A stretch of DNA of 47,470 nucleotides from Euryarchaeota archaeon UBA125 (GTDB taxonomy: Archaea > Thermoplasmatota > Poseidoniia > Poseidoniales > Thalassarchaeaceae): assembly GCA_002502625.1 (NCBI GenBank), contig DAPV01000041.1, forward strand, positions 1-47,470, in the 5' to 3' direction. A program made the position numbers and the translations under genes. Shown here in pieces: positions 9,127 through 17,398 of the stretch. The first letter of the stretch is position 1, and every line of letters begins with the position of its first letter. The notes under the pieces were generated by a model, which saw only the letters and a program-made list of their open reading frames with translations, was not told the DNA's origin and ran no database searches.

Positions 9127-9633
9127 ATGGCAGGTAAACTTCGGCGCTTGTTTGCATTTCGTAGTATAGCCTTGAAAGGAGCTCGACGAGTAAAATCTTT
9201 GACAACTAAAGAGCAACGCGCTGAAATTGCAAAAGTTGCGAAAGATCCAGAAGAATGGGGTCGTTCATTGAATGAAGGTTGGGACCTAGTGAAGGACGAA
9301 TCAATCGACATCAAAGATGCAATGCTTACATTGTATAAGATTCAACTTGGAAGAAGAACATCTCGTCAAGAAAGACGTAATACTGTTTCTAAATTAGCCT
9401 CTATTGGCGTTTTTGTCCCTCCATTGAGAGTTTTTAGTATTCCAGGGGCTGAGATGATTTTGGGAGTTGCGGCCTTTGTGATGCCATTCCAAATTATTCC
9501 GGACAAAATCCTTCCCAAGATCCTCCGTTCTTCTTGCGAAGAAGAGACTTCTACACCTACTAAGAAGAGATTAAAATGGTTCCAAAGAGAAAGAAATACA
9601 GTTCTAGATTCGGTAGATGAAAATCATGATTGA
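9127..9633 (+). CDS. LETM1-like domain protein
   Basis: A 168-residue protein. The start is ATG 9127 (MAGKLRRLFAFRS); the open frame further upstream overlaps the Hc1-like gene. Residues about 95-135 (SKLASIGVFVPPLR, then FSIPGAEMILGVAA and PFQIIPDKILP) resemble the short conserved block of LETM1-like proteins (PxxxFxIPGGExxxP...FPxxLPxxF). In mitochondria that block belongs to a cation-exchange and ribosome-binding protein. In this archaeal protein it forms the only hydrophobic hairpin. The rest is charged, with a basic C-terminal tail (TKKRLKWFQRERN). Function unknown; the family match is tentative. The last ten bases overlap the convergent gene at 9624. Confidence 0.55.
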   Translation: MAGKLRRLFAFRSIALKGARRVKSLTTKEQRAEIAKVAKDPEEWGRSLNEGWDLVKDESIDIKDAMLTLYKIQLGRRTSRQERRNTVSKLASIGVFVPPLRVFSIPGAEMILGVAAFVMPFQIIPDKILPKILRSSCEEETSTPTKKRLKWFQRERNTVLDSVDENHD

Positions 9634-11192
9634 ACAATTATTTGATTACTGTAAATTTTCCATTCGCCCCCGCCATTCATAAAATCTGCTTGACCAGTGA
9701 TATATCTCCAATCTTCAGGTGGATTTTCCCATTCTATTCCAGGAGATAGTACAACCCATTGAATGCCTGATAAATTGCCTCGATTATTCCACAGTTCTCC
9801 TGAGAATAATTCTATTTCCCATTCTGAACTCGGATCTCTCCAATGTCCAGTAATCTCTCTAGTATTTACATCATCAATTTCTGTATGGAATGTGTAAAGA
9901 TAATGCATTCCCAATGTGGCATCATGAACAAACAAGAAATCTTCTCCATTATCCATATTTTCTGATAAAATTTCAGCAGCATCATCAGTCCACATTGTTT
10001 GTCCATGAATTGCAGTGAGTAAGGATAATGGAATGATTAAACAGATTCCTAATATCATCGATTTTGTTTTTTCTTTTGCAAAAAATGGTGTTGCTGTACT
10101 TGGGTCAATTTGATGAATTCGATAAATCACAAAGAAAATTGGAACCATTAGCATCGATATATATCTGCCATTATTTCCCATTGTCCACATCATCCATGGC
10201 CAATCAGCATTCCATAATTTAGATTCATAAGTCCATAGTGCAGCGATATAGAAAATAATAGCAGTAGTTAAGACTGAAATAAAACCCACCAAACTTGCAA
10301 TTTCGTGACTATTAATTTTCCATATTTTTCGTAAATTATTTCCTATAATCGGCCAAAGTATCATTCCAAACAAAACATAAATCAAAATTACATCTATTGA
10401 GGCAACTACTAAAGCACCTGAAAAACGTAATGTTTCGCTTTTTACTGTGTAGAATGTACCAGAATCCGATATTATTCCAACAAGAAATAATCCAATCAAT
10501 GTGCTCAAACCTCCAATTTTAATTGCAAATGAGGGAGATCGAGTATATTCATTCCATTTCTCTATTTTGTCTACAGAATGCCAGAGTAGTATGAGAAAGG
10601 TAACAACAAGACAATACCAGGGATTTATTCCTTTCACAAATAAGATTAATCCCATTGATAACCCTGAAATTGTTGCTGAAGAAAGAATTCCAATCCATGA
10701 TTGCCATTTTTCATAAACCAATAATCCAATAATTAGTAGAATTGTGAATATCGCCACTATTACTTCTGGAAAGACTCTTCCAGTTGCGAAAATAAATGTT
10801 GGATGTATTGCTACAATTGCAGCTACTGAAATTCCATGCTCTATCGATCCATAAATTTTGAAAATTAATATCGTTAAGAATAGAAGCATACACATTAGTG
10901 AAAAGCCAAGAAGATGCACATTATTTTCTGAATTTGGAAGAAAATGATACCATCCGAAATCAAGAGAGGGGGAATATTCTGGATTACTCGCCATAGGATC
11001 TAATGGTCTGGTATGGCCCCATGGAAGAGTAGCCTCTTCAGATTCTGTAAAAGAATCATCTCTTGCCATATGGACGTGAGTATCTAAACCTAAATCACTA
11101 GTAAAAGATACAATAATGTTTAGAAAGAGCCCAAATACCAGTAAAAGAACCCAATTTCTTTGTTTCAATGATTGCTCATTGGTTAGAGACAT
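9624..11192 (-). CDS. Polytopic membrane protein, GT-C glycosyltransferase-like
   Basis: A 522-residue membrane protein with about 10-12 predicted segments and a C-terminal soluble part of about 120 residues rich in Trp, Glu and Asp. After the first membrane segment comes an extracytoplasmic loop with DLGLDTHVHMARDD. Its position and acidic residues recall the catalytic Asp motif of GT-C enzymes (dolichyl-phosphate-mannose and ArnT/PMT-like glycosyltransferases), which use lipid-linked sugars. This is a topology-based suggestion. ATG 11192 was chosen because GGAGG lies six bases upstream; an open TTG-initiated frame begins right after the FEN-1 stop at 11244. It is probably co-transcribed with FEN-1. 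Confidence 0.6.
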   Translation of the reverse strand: MSLTNEQSLKQRNWVLLLVFGLFLNIIVSFTSDLGLDTHVHMARDDSFTESEEATLPWGHTRPLDPMASNPEYSPSLDFGWYHFLPNSENNVHLLGFSLMCMLLFLTILIFKIYGSIEHGISVAAIVAIHPTFIFATGRVFPEVIVAIFTILLIIGLLVYEKWQSWIGILSSATISGLSMGLILFVKGINPWYCLVVTFLILLWHSVDKIEKWNEYTRSPSFAIKIGGLSTLIGLFLVGIISDSGTFYTVKSETLRFSGALVVASIDVILIYVLFGMILWPIIGNNLRKIWKINSHEIASLVGFISVLTTAIIFYIAALWTYESKLWNADWPWMMWTMGNNGRYISMLMVPIFFVIYRIHQIDPSTATPFFAKEKTKSMILGICLIIPLSLLTAIHGQTMWTDDAAEILSENMDNGEDFLFVHDATLGMHYLYTFHTEIDDVNTREITGHWRDPSSEWEIELFSGELWNNRGNLSGIQWVVLSPGIEWENPPEDWRYITGQADFMNGGGEWKIYSNQIIVQS

Positions 11193-11243
11193 TGTATCCT
11201 CCATAGAAGTTGAGATGCTATCGCTGGGATGAGTCTTATCCAA

Positions 11244-12257
11244 CTAGAAGTCAAATAGTGTTGGCTTTGATTCTGATCTTAATTTTCCAACAGATGCTAA
11301 TCTATCTAAAGCACGCATTGTTCTATTTTCGGAGAAACCCCTTTGATTTTGAACAAATTCTCGAATTCTTTCTTCTACTGCTCTATTTGGTGTAGGTAAA
11401 TCAATACCTTCATTGATTGGATGATTCAGGAAAAGATTTCTAATTTCTTCTATATTATGTGGTACTTCAATTCCTTTGACTTCTGCTACGGCTTCAAGAG
11501 TCCCATGTGCTTTAATTAATTTCAAACCTGTCTTAGGACCTACACCTTTGAATCCAGGGTGAAAATCCGTACCAATCATTATTCCAAGATCTACTAGTTG
11601 CTCATGGGTAATTCCATGTTCATCCAATAGATCATTGAGAACAATTCGTTCTGCTGTTAGAGTACGCCCAAATTTTTTGGTTCCATGAGACATTAGATTA
11701 CGAATCATAATCGGAGCTCCGTATAGCAATGCATCCCAGTCCTGAGTAGCAACTGCGTGCATTTCCCCATTTCTTGCTCTGACTGCTGCAGCCCCTTCTG
11801 CTTCCATTGGGGCTACAATCCATGAAACACCGAGAACATCAAACAAATCTTTGGTTTCCTGAATCATTTCTGATGTATATTCTGCAATTTGAGGTCCAAT
11901 TTTTTTCGCCGCTTTCAAGTCGCCAGATTCCATAGCATGTTCCCATTTTGCTCTTGCAACATCTTTCCTTGATCTCCTATCATTAAGTGTTTCACGTTTC
12001 AAATCAGGCGGCTTTCCATCAAAAACAAACACTGGTTCAATTCCTGATGCAATCAAAATAGTTGCTCTATCTAAGAATCCCATTAGGTGAGCTACAGGTC
12101 TAGAATTTGAATCTGAAAGAGGCCGGCCATCCTGTCCAGTCATTGCAGTTATGAATTGATAAGCAGATAAGAAAACATCAACAGCAATTCGTTCACCGGA
12201 TAAATCTGATAGATTAATTGATTCTGCTTTCGCTAAATCCCTTAGGTTACAACCCAT
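11244..12257 (-). CDS. fen: Flap endonuclease 1 (FEN-1)
   Basis: A 337-residue protein of normal archaeal FEN-1 length. It cuts 5' flaps during Okazaki fragment maturation and base-excision repair. Order of elements: N-terminal XPG domain (MGCNLRDL, then ERIAVDVFLSAYQF with the first metal Asp), FVFDGKPPDLKRETLNDR, an internal XPG domain with APMEAEGAAA (the acidic pair, diverged from the usual PSEGEAQAA), TQDWDALLYGAP, then the helix-hairpin-helix IGTDFHPGFKGVGPKTG. The C-terminus SKPTLFDF resembles a PCNA-interacting PIP box. It lies nine bases after the large membrane protein gene on the same strand. Confidence 0.92.
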   Translation of the reverse strand: MGCNLRDLAKAESINLSDLSGERIAVDVFLSAYQFITAMTGQDGRPLSDSNSRPVAHLMGFLDRATILIASGIEPVFVFDGKPPDLKRETLNDRRSRKDVARAKWEHAMESGDLKAAKKIGPQIAEYTSEMIQETKDLFDVLGVSWIVAPMEAEGAAAVRARNGEMHAVATQDWDALLYGAPIMIRNLMSHGTKKFGRTLTAERIVLNDLLDEHGITHEQLVDLGIMIGTDFHPGFKGVGPKTGLKLIKAHGTLEAVAEVKGIEVPHNIEEIRNLFLNHPINEGIDLPTPNRAVEERIREFVQNQRGFSENRTMRALDRLASVGKLRSESKPTLFDF

Positions 12258-12265
12258 GATTCCAC

Positions 12266-13861
12266 CTAGATATCTAAATCATCGATGAAATCATCATCTT
12301 CAAAATCATATTCATCATCTTCATCTTCTGAACTACGTTGAGAATTAACAATAGCCCATACTCCAAACCCTAAACATCCAATTGCAGGAACAAGTCCTGC
12401 TAATGAGTACGTACCCCATGTTTGTGGTGTACCCATTGGTTCTGTATCGGTCCATAGTACTGCATTTCTTGGAGAACCATCTGTTAGTGTCACATTCTGA
12501 TTATTGATTGGACGTACATTTTCCCCATCCTGTCCGAGTACTACTTTTATTACAACTCCTCCACTTTTTGATAAGTCATATTCTGCGCACGCACTTGTTT
12601 GTCCGTCTTCATCAGTATCATTTTCATTCGAATTTTCTGTACAGTCTAAATCATCAGTATATTGAATGATTGAAGAGAAATAAAGTTGAATTGCTTCTCT
12701 TCCAGCTATTGTAGTAATTTCCGAATTCCCTAATAATTCGTTATGCTCTTCATGAGCCAATCCCCAAAGAATTGCAGACCGTCCATTATGTTGAATAGAT
12801 TTTGAATAAACCTCATTTCCATTAAGAGGGACCCAGATTTCAAATTCATCACCATCAGAAAAGTCAGTCAAGAAACTACCTGAACTGGCTTCTAATGATG
12901 CGAATTGATCTACTGTGTACATATTTGGTTGCATATCTACATCCGAATGTTCTGCGACATCCATGTATGATACAATTGGCGCTGCAACTATTGGTCCAAT
13001 TAGAGATAAACAAGTGAGAACAGCAGCTCCGGTCATGGCTGGCATCCCTGGAGTGAAAACAACTCCACATATAGCCCCGGCAAGAAGGAGAATACCCAAG
13101 AAAATGGGCATGAAAATTCCGACTTTCTCAGTAGATGATGCTTGGAAACCCAATCCAGCATCTGCATACGGAGTTTTCCATACACTCCCTTCTTCCAATA
13201 GAACATCCCCTATATCTGAAGTTTCAGGAGGAATAACGGGAATATCCATTTGGAAATCATTTTGTCCTAAATAGAGAGTATAACCATCTCCTGCTCCACT
13301 AGGTTTTGTAAATTGAATTCTTAATCCAAGGGTTTCATCTGCTTTTATTTCTTTGATGTTATGGAAAAACTCGAAGATATACGTATCTCCACCTTCATTT
13401 TCAGGAGACACAGTTACTGATGTGATATCTACTCCACCCTTTCTAAGAAATATAGTTACATCTGTATTGCAACTTCCTTGACAAAATATACTCAATCTGA
13501 AATTACCAGTTATGGTTTGTTCAGAATTTATTTCAGTAATATTGTCACTAGCAATTTCTCCATCAAAGGTGAATTCTCTTGTCCCCCCTCCGTTATTTGG
13601 GTCGCCGGGAATGAACGCGTTTTGCTCTCCAATACTGTCATCACTATTTGGATCGGAGGCTTGTGCATTATTCCACATTGGCCACGTAGTATATCCATCA
13701 CCATTTGATTCACCATAGAAATAGAGACGATTTCTTTCGTGTGAGAGAACTTTAGGATCATCAGATTGAGCGGTAGTAACTGTAAGTAAAATTGTGCCCA
13801 AAAAGAGGAATGTAATCATCAGAGCGATTCGTGCTGTAGTACTCCGACCTGCCGCGCTCAT
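12266..13861 (-). CDS. Large exported/membrane protein of unknown function
   Basis: A protein of about 531 residues I cannot name. It has an N-terminal signal or anchor (ARIALMITFLFLGTILLTVT), then an extracytoplasmic beta-rich domain with GDPNNGGGTREFTFDG and paired cysteines (FCQGSCNTD). Two membrane segments follow near residues 260-320 (MPIFLGILLLAGAICGVVF and LTCLSLIGPIVAAPIVSYM), then a second extracytoplasmic domain with an Asp/Asn-rich loop (NSNENDTDEDGQ). A last membrane segment (LAGLVPAIGCLGFGVWAIV) and a very acidic cytosolic tail (EDEDDEYDFEDDDF) end the protein. ATG 13861 begins the signal peptide; the frame stays open to 13987 but would run into the divergent methyltransferase. 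A surface or secretion role is possible but unsupported. Confidence 0.7.
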   Translation of the reverse strand: MSAAGRSTTARIALMITFLFLGTILLTVTTAQSDDPKVLSHERNRLYFYGESNGDGYTTWPMWNNAQASDPNSDDSIGEQNAFIPGDPNNGGGTREFTFDGEIASDNITEINSEQTITGNFRLSIFCQGSCNTDVTIFLRKGGVDITSVTVSPENEGGDTYIFEFFHNIKEIKADETLGLRIQFTKPSGAGDGYTLYLGQNDFQMDIPVIPPETSDIGDVLLEEGSVWKTPYADAGLGFQASSTEKVGIFMPIFLGILLLAGAICGVVFTPGMPAMTGAAVLTCLSLIGPIVAAPIVSYMDVAEHSDVDMQPNMYTVDQFASLEASSGSFLTDFSDGDEFEIWVPLNGNEVYSKSIQHNGRSAILWGLAHEEHNELLGNSEITTIAGREAIQLYFSSIIQYTDDLDCTENSNENDTDEDGQTSACAEYDLSKSGGVVIKVVLGQDGENVRPINNQNVTLTDGSPRNAVLWTDTEPMGTPQTWGTYSLAGLVPAIGCLGFGVWAIVNSQRSSEDEDDEYDFEDDDFIDDLDI

Positions 13862-13929
13862 GTACCTTCGAGCCCATTGGGTGTTATAGGATTGAAGGCG
13901 AATAGCGTATCCCAGAGGAGGGGGAAGCC

Positions 13930-15045
13930 ATGGTCGCTGCTTGGGTTGGAAACGGCTGGCACCCAGCATTATTCCGTTCTGAAGCAAATGCTCTTGGAAA
14001 AATTCAACAAATTCTTCATCCGAGAGTTGTTATTGTTTCAGACAATAATTCTATTCAGAATTCTGCATTTATCGACCAATCATTATCTCCATTTGATTAT
14101 TCTTATGAGGGGCTTAATCCTGAAATTATTGCAGATTGGTTCTCAAATATTCAACTATTAAATGAAAAATCAATTGCAGTCAGGGCATCAAAAATGGGAA
14201 ACATGGAAGGAATTAGTATTAGCAAAATTCAGTCTGACGTCGGAGCAATTTTACATAAAAGAGGATGGAGAGTAAATCTTGACAATCCAGATATTGAAAT
14301 TATGTTGCATTATTGCGGCAGTCCTCAAAAACCGATTCCTCCAGATCCGGCTGAGTTAGATTCCCCCTTTTTCATTTGGGGGATCCTCAATTCAACCGGC
14401 CCCGGCGGTCAAAGTTTTCAAAAACGCTCCCCTACAGATCGCCCATATTTTAAGCCAGTTAGCTTAGATCCAAGACTAGCAAGAGCAATGGTAAATTTAT
14501 GTTACACTGATGGCCAACCACCTACGACTATCATAGATCCTTTCTGTGGGACAGGGGGAATAGCAATCGAATCAGCTATGGTAGGTATTCCAGTTATTGC
14601 AAGTGATTTAGATCCAGAGATGGTTAAAGGAACAATTCTCAATTTGCAACAAATAAAATTCAATGGGGAAAAAATAGTTCAATCCTCTGATGCCACTGAG
14701 ATTCATAAAAAAGTCAATCCTATTTCAGGAGCAGCTCATGCATTTGATCCACCTTATGGAAGAAATTCTTGGACGACTGGAGAAGGGATTGAGATTCTAA
14801 AAGATACTATGTATTCTCTATCAATTATTTCTAGAGGTCCAATGGTAATGCTACTTCCAATAAACCCTGAAGTTGTAAGGGCCAACCCTGACTTATTGAA
14901 TAATGAAACCTTCTCCCCGTTTGATGTTGAACCGAAAGAATTTCGAAAAGCATTATCTGCAATTAATTATGATATTTCTTCAATACATCCGATTTGGGTT
15001 CATAGAAGTCTTGCAAGAGCATTGGTTCGAATAGACCCATGTTGA
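13930..15045 (+). CDS. TrmG10/Trm11-type tRNA guanine-N2-methyltransferase
   Basis: A 371-residue SAM-dependent methyltransferase. The catalytic domain shows YFKPVSLDPRLARAMVNL, the SAM motif DPFCGTGGIAIE (about residue 203), ASDLDPEMVKG and the DPPYGR motif (about 272) used by enzymes that methylate exocyclic amino groups. The combination fits archaeal TrmG10 and eukaryotic Trm11, which make m2G or m2,2G at tRNA position 10. The N-terminal 150 residues should hold a THUMP-like RNA-binding region, only weakly recognisable here. ATG 13930 follows a GGAGGGGG ribosome-binding stretch. The tRNA-Arg gene lies five bases downstream on the opposite strand. Confidence 0.85.
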   Translation: MVAAWVGNGWHPALFRSEANALGKIQQILHPRVVIVSDNNSIQNSAFIDQSLSPFDYSYEGLNPEIIADWFSNIQLLNEKSIAVRASKMGNMEGISISKIQSDVGAILHKRGWRVNLDNPDIEIMLHYCGSPQKPIPPDPAELDSPFFIWGILNSTGPGGQSFQKRSPTDRPYFKPVSLDPRLARAMVNLCYTDGQPPTTIIDPFCGTGGIAIESAMVGIPVIASDLDPEMVKGTILNLQQIKFNGEKIVQSSDATEIHKKVNPISGAAHAFDPPYGRNSWTTGEGIEILKDTMYSLSIISRGPMVMLLPINPEVVRANPDLLNNETFSPFDVEPKEFRKALSAINYDISSIHPIWVHRSLARALVRIDPC

Positions 15046-15049
15046 GAAG

Positions 15050-15123
15050 TGGGCGATACAGGATTCGAACCCGTGTCCTGGCGTCCGAAGCGCCAAATGA
15101 TATCCAGACTACACTAATCGCCC
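15050..15123 (-). tRNA. tRNA-Arg (anticodon TCG)
   Basis: On the minus strand the acceptor arms GGGCGAT and ATCGCCC pair perfectly. The anticodon stem TGGCG/CGCCA encloses the loop CTTCGGA (anticodon TCG, reading CGA and related Arg codons). The T-arm has GGGTTCGAATCC. The discriminator base is A, and the following CTT shows that the 3' CCA is not genome-encoded. No intron is seen. Confidence 0.93.
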
Positions 15124-15148
15124 AAACTCTCCACTTATGCAATACCTT

Positions 15149-16261
15149 TCAAACCGACGGATAAGGCCAAGTTTTGTGAGGCAATTCGTTTCCATTTTTT
15201 GTAAAGATACTAATCTCATCCTCATCACTCATAATTTTCTTTTTCAAAACAAGATTATTCATTGTAAGTAACTCATCTGTTAATTCCATCTCTGGCCCAT
15301 CACCTAACTCATTTGGAGAACGAATGTGGATAATACGATCTACAATCTTATTCTCAAGAAATGATCTCCAAACTGAAGGTCCACCTTCTACAAGAAGTTC
15401 TTGAATTCCTCTATCGCCTAGAAGATCTAATAGATCTTTAGGAATTCTTTGTTCTGTAACGGATGGCATAGAAATTTCCTCAATTCCTTGAATTGGAATA
15501 TTATTCGAATTACCATGAATCTTTATCGTAGTTGCATCATCATTCCAAACCTTTGCATCTTTCTCTATTTCTCCTCGTGTATCAAGAATTATTCGAATAG
15601 GATTCGTTACACCATCCTTCTTTACATTTCTAATCGTCAGTGAAGGATTATCTCGAATTACAGTTTTGGAACCAACCAAAATCGCATCAGACTGCCGTCT
15701 TAGTGCATGTGCGAATTTCAATGAACTTTGGCTCGTGAATCGGCTTGAAATTAATTCATTATTGTCTACTTTATTATATCTATCAACTGCTATTTTTATT
15801 GTCACTAAAGGTCTTCTCAATTGGCACCAATTAAGAAAAGATTGCATTTGTATTATTGCATTGTTTTCTAGAATTCCCACTTCTACATCTATTCCTGCAG
15901 CCAATAGTGCATTGATGCCTTCTCCTCGAACATTTGGATTAGGATCACGACTAGCAATTACAACTTTTGAAACACCTGCCCAAAGTAGTGCTTGTGTACA
16001 GGGGGGTGTTCTTCCAAAATGGTTACATGGTTCTAATGTAACATATGCAATACAACCTTCTGTATTTTCTCCATTCATTTCAGCATCAGCTATGGCTGCC
16101 TGTTCAGCATGCAAATCTCCGATTTGATTGTGCCATCCTTCTGCAATAATTCGATTATTTTGCACAAGTACACAACCAACTGGTGGATTTGGAGACACTC
16201 GTCCTATTCCGTTCTCTGCAATATCCAATGCATGCTGCATGAAGCGAACTTGATCTTCCAT
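15149..16261 (-). CDS. ribD: Bifunctional riboflavin biosynthesis protein RibD
   Basis: A 370-residue protein, the usual length of bacterial RibD (367 in E. coli). The N-terminal cytidine-deaminase-like domain has the zinc and catalytic motif HAEQAAI (His51, Glu53) and TLEPCNHFGRTPPC (Cys79, Cys88). It deaminates diaminohydroxyphosphoribosylaminopyrimidine. From about residue 150 the reductase domain (RRPLVTIKIAVD, SDAILVGSKTVIRDNPSLT, then ELLVEGGPSVWRSFLEN) uses NADPH to reduce the ribose. Both steps belong to riboflavin synthesis. The bifunctional form is bacterial; most archaea use a separate reductase and reverse the order of steps. No other rib genes are in the window. Confidence 0.92.
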   Translation of the reverse strand: MEDQVRFMQHALDIAENGIGRVSPNPPVGCVLVQNNRIIAEGWHNQIGDLHAEQAAIADAEMNGENTEGCIAYVTLEPCNHFGRTPPCTQALLWAGVSKVVIASRDPNPNVRGEGINALLAAGIDVEVGILENNAIIQMQSFLNWCQLRRPLVTIKIAVDRYNKVDNNELISSRFTSQSSLKFAHALRRQSDAILVGSKTVIRDNPSLTIRNVKKDGVTNPIRIILDTRGEIEKDAKVWNDDATTIKIHGNSNNIPIQGIEEISMPSVTEQRIPKDLLDLLGDRGIQELLVEGGPSVWRSFLENKIVDRIIHIRSPNELGDGPEMELTDELLTMNNLVLKKKIMSDEDEISIFTKNGNELPHKTWPYPSV

Positions 16262-16357
16262 ACGACTCTCTTCGCCCCCTACCTTATTCTTCCGGAGGGG
16301 TTACAGATACCCGTAATTTTCGGTAGAATTCAAGCGTTGAACAGTTATACGTTGTTC

Positions 16358-17398
16358 ATGCCAACCTCACCTGAGCCAGTTGAGTTTCATTCAGATTTTG
16401 AAAGTAAAAAGAAAAAAGGAGTGCATAGACCTATTTTTTCTCCTATTTTCTCTCGTGAATCAGTTGGCAAAATTAAACCGTCAAAAGTTCATCTAATGGT
16501 TAACCCATATTCTGGGAAGAAAAAGGGAGAAAAGGTTGCTCTAGAGGCTAAGAAATTACTTGAAGAGTCAGGAATTCTAGTAGAAATTTATCGATCTTCA
16601 CATCCTGGACATTTAATTGAATTATCTGCAAATATTGCTGCAAATAATGATGATGTTTTTGCTGTAGTAGGTGGAGATGGAAGCATGTCAGAAGTGATTA
16701 CAGGAAGAATGCGAAATTCAGAAGATAGAGAACCTCCTATTGTTGCTTTTGTTCCAGCAGGAACAGGTAATTCTCATGCTTATGATTTGAAAATAAACGG
16801 AGTTGAAGATGCAGTTTCTAGGATTGTTTCAGGGAGAATACAAGAGTTAGATATTTCTAGAGTTATTCTCACAGAGGGTTTACCTGGAAAAGAAAAAGAT
16901 CAGATGACTTGGTATAGCCATAATCTTGTGACTTGGGGATTGGGAATTGATTCTAATTTAATTGCCGAAAAAATGCGCTTTTTAGGTCCAATTCGATATG
17001 ACGTCGGAATTGTTATTTCCATTTTACTCAATAGGCGACGTCATGCTAAATTGATATTAGATGGTCATGAAATGGATTCAGATTTTACATTATTTCTTAT
17101 TCAAAATACTCAAACAGGTGGAGCAGGTCTTCCTTTAGCACCTGGAGCATCAATAGATGATGGGATGATGGATATAGGTATTCTAAATCGTATGCGTCGT
17201 GGAGCTATTCTGAAGGCCTTCGGACTTCTAAAAAAAGAGGGGCGCCATGTATTTCACCCTGATGTCGTTTACCATCGATTTGAGTCATTAAGAATAGAGA
17301 CTCCAATTCCTACTGCAATCAATATTGATGGAGAAAATATTGGAACTACTCCAATGGATATGACTGTACTCCCTAGTGCTGTTAGATTACTAGTTTGA
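16358..17398 (+). CDS. Diacylglycerol kinase-like lipid kinase (DAGK catalytic domain)
   Basis: A protein of about 346 residues starting at ATG 16358 (MPTSPEPVEFHSDF). The longer frame to 16109 overlaps ribD and is not credible. The DAGK catalytic fold is clear: KVHLMVNPYSGKKKGEKVA (about residues 45-65, phosphate-binding start), AVVGGDGSMSEVITG (about 102-116), VPAGTGNSHAYDL (about 133-145), WGLGIDSNLIAEKMR, and a C-terminal beta-sandwich with IDGENIG. The family phosphorylates diacylglycerol, sphingosine or related lipids with ATP. In an archaeon it may act on an archaeal lipid intermediate, but the substrate is unknown. Its stop abuts the stop of the convergent lipoprotein gene. Confidence 0.83.
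   Translation: MPTSPEPVEFHSDFESKKKKGVHRPIFSPIFSRESVGKIKPSKVHLMVNPYSGKKKGEKVALEAKKLLEESGILVEIYRSSHPGHLIELSANIAANNDDVFAVVGGDGSMSEVITGRMRNSEDREPPIVAFVPAGTGNSHAYDLKINGVEDAVSRIVSGRIQELDISRVILTEGLPGKEKDQMTWYSHNLVTWGLGIDSNLIAEKMRFLGPIRYDVGIVISILLNRRRHAKLILDGHEMDSDFTLFLIQNTQTGGAGLPLAPGASIDDGMMDIGILNRMRRGAILKAFGLLKKEGRHVFHPDVVYHRFESLRIETPIPTAINIDGENIGTTPMDMTVLPSAVRLLV

Noticed and set aside
16109..16357. N-terminal extension of the diacylglycerol-kinase-like gene
   Set aside because: It would overlap ribD on the opposite strand; the family's first conserved block starts after ATG 16358.
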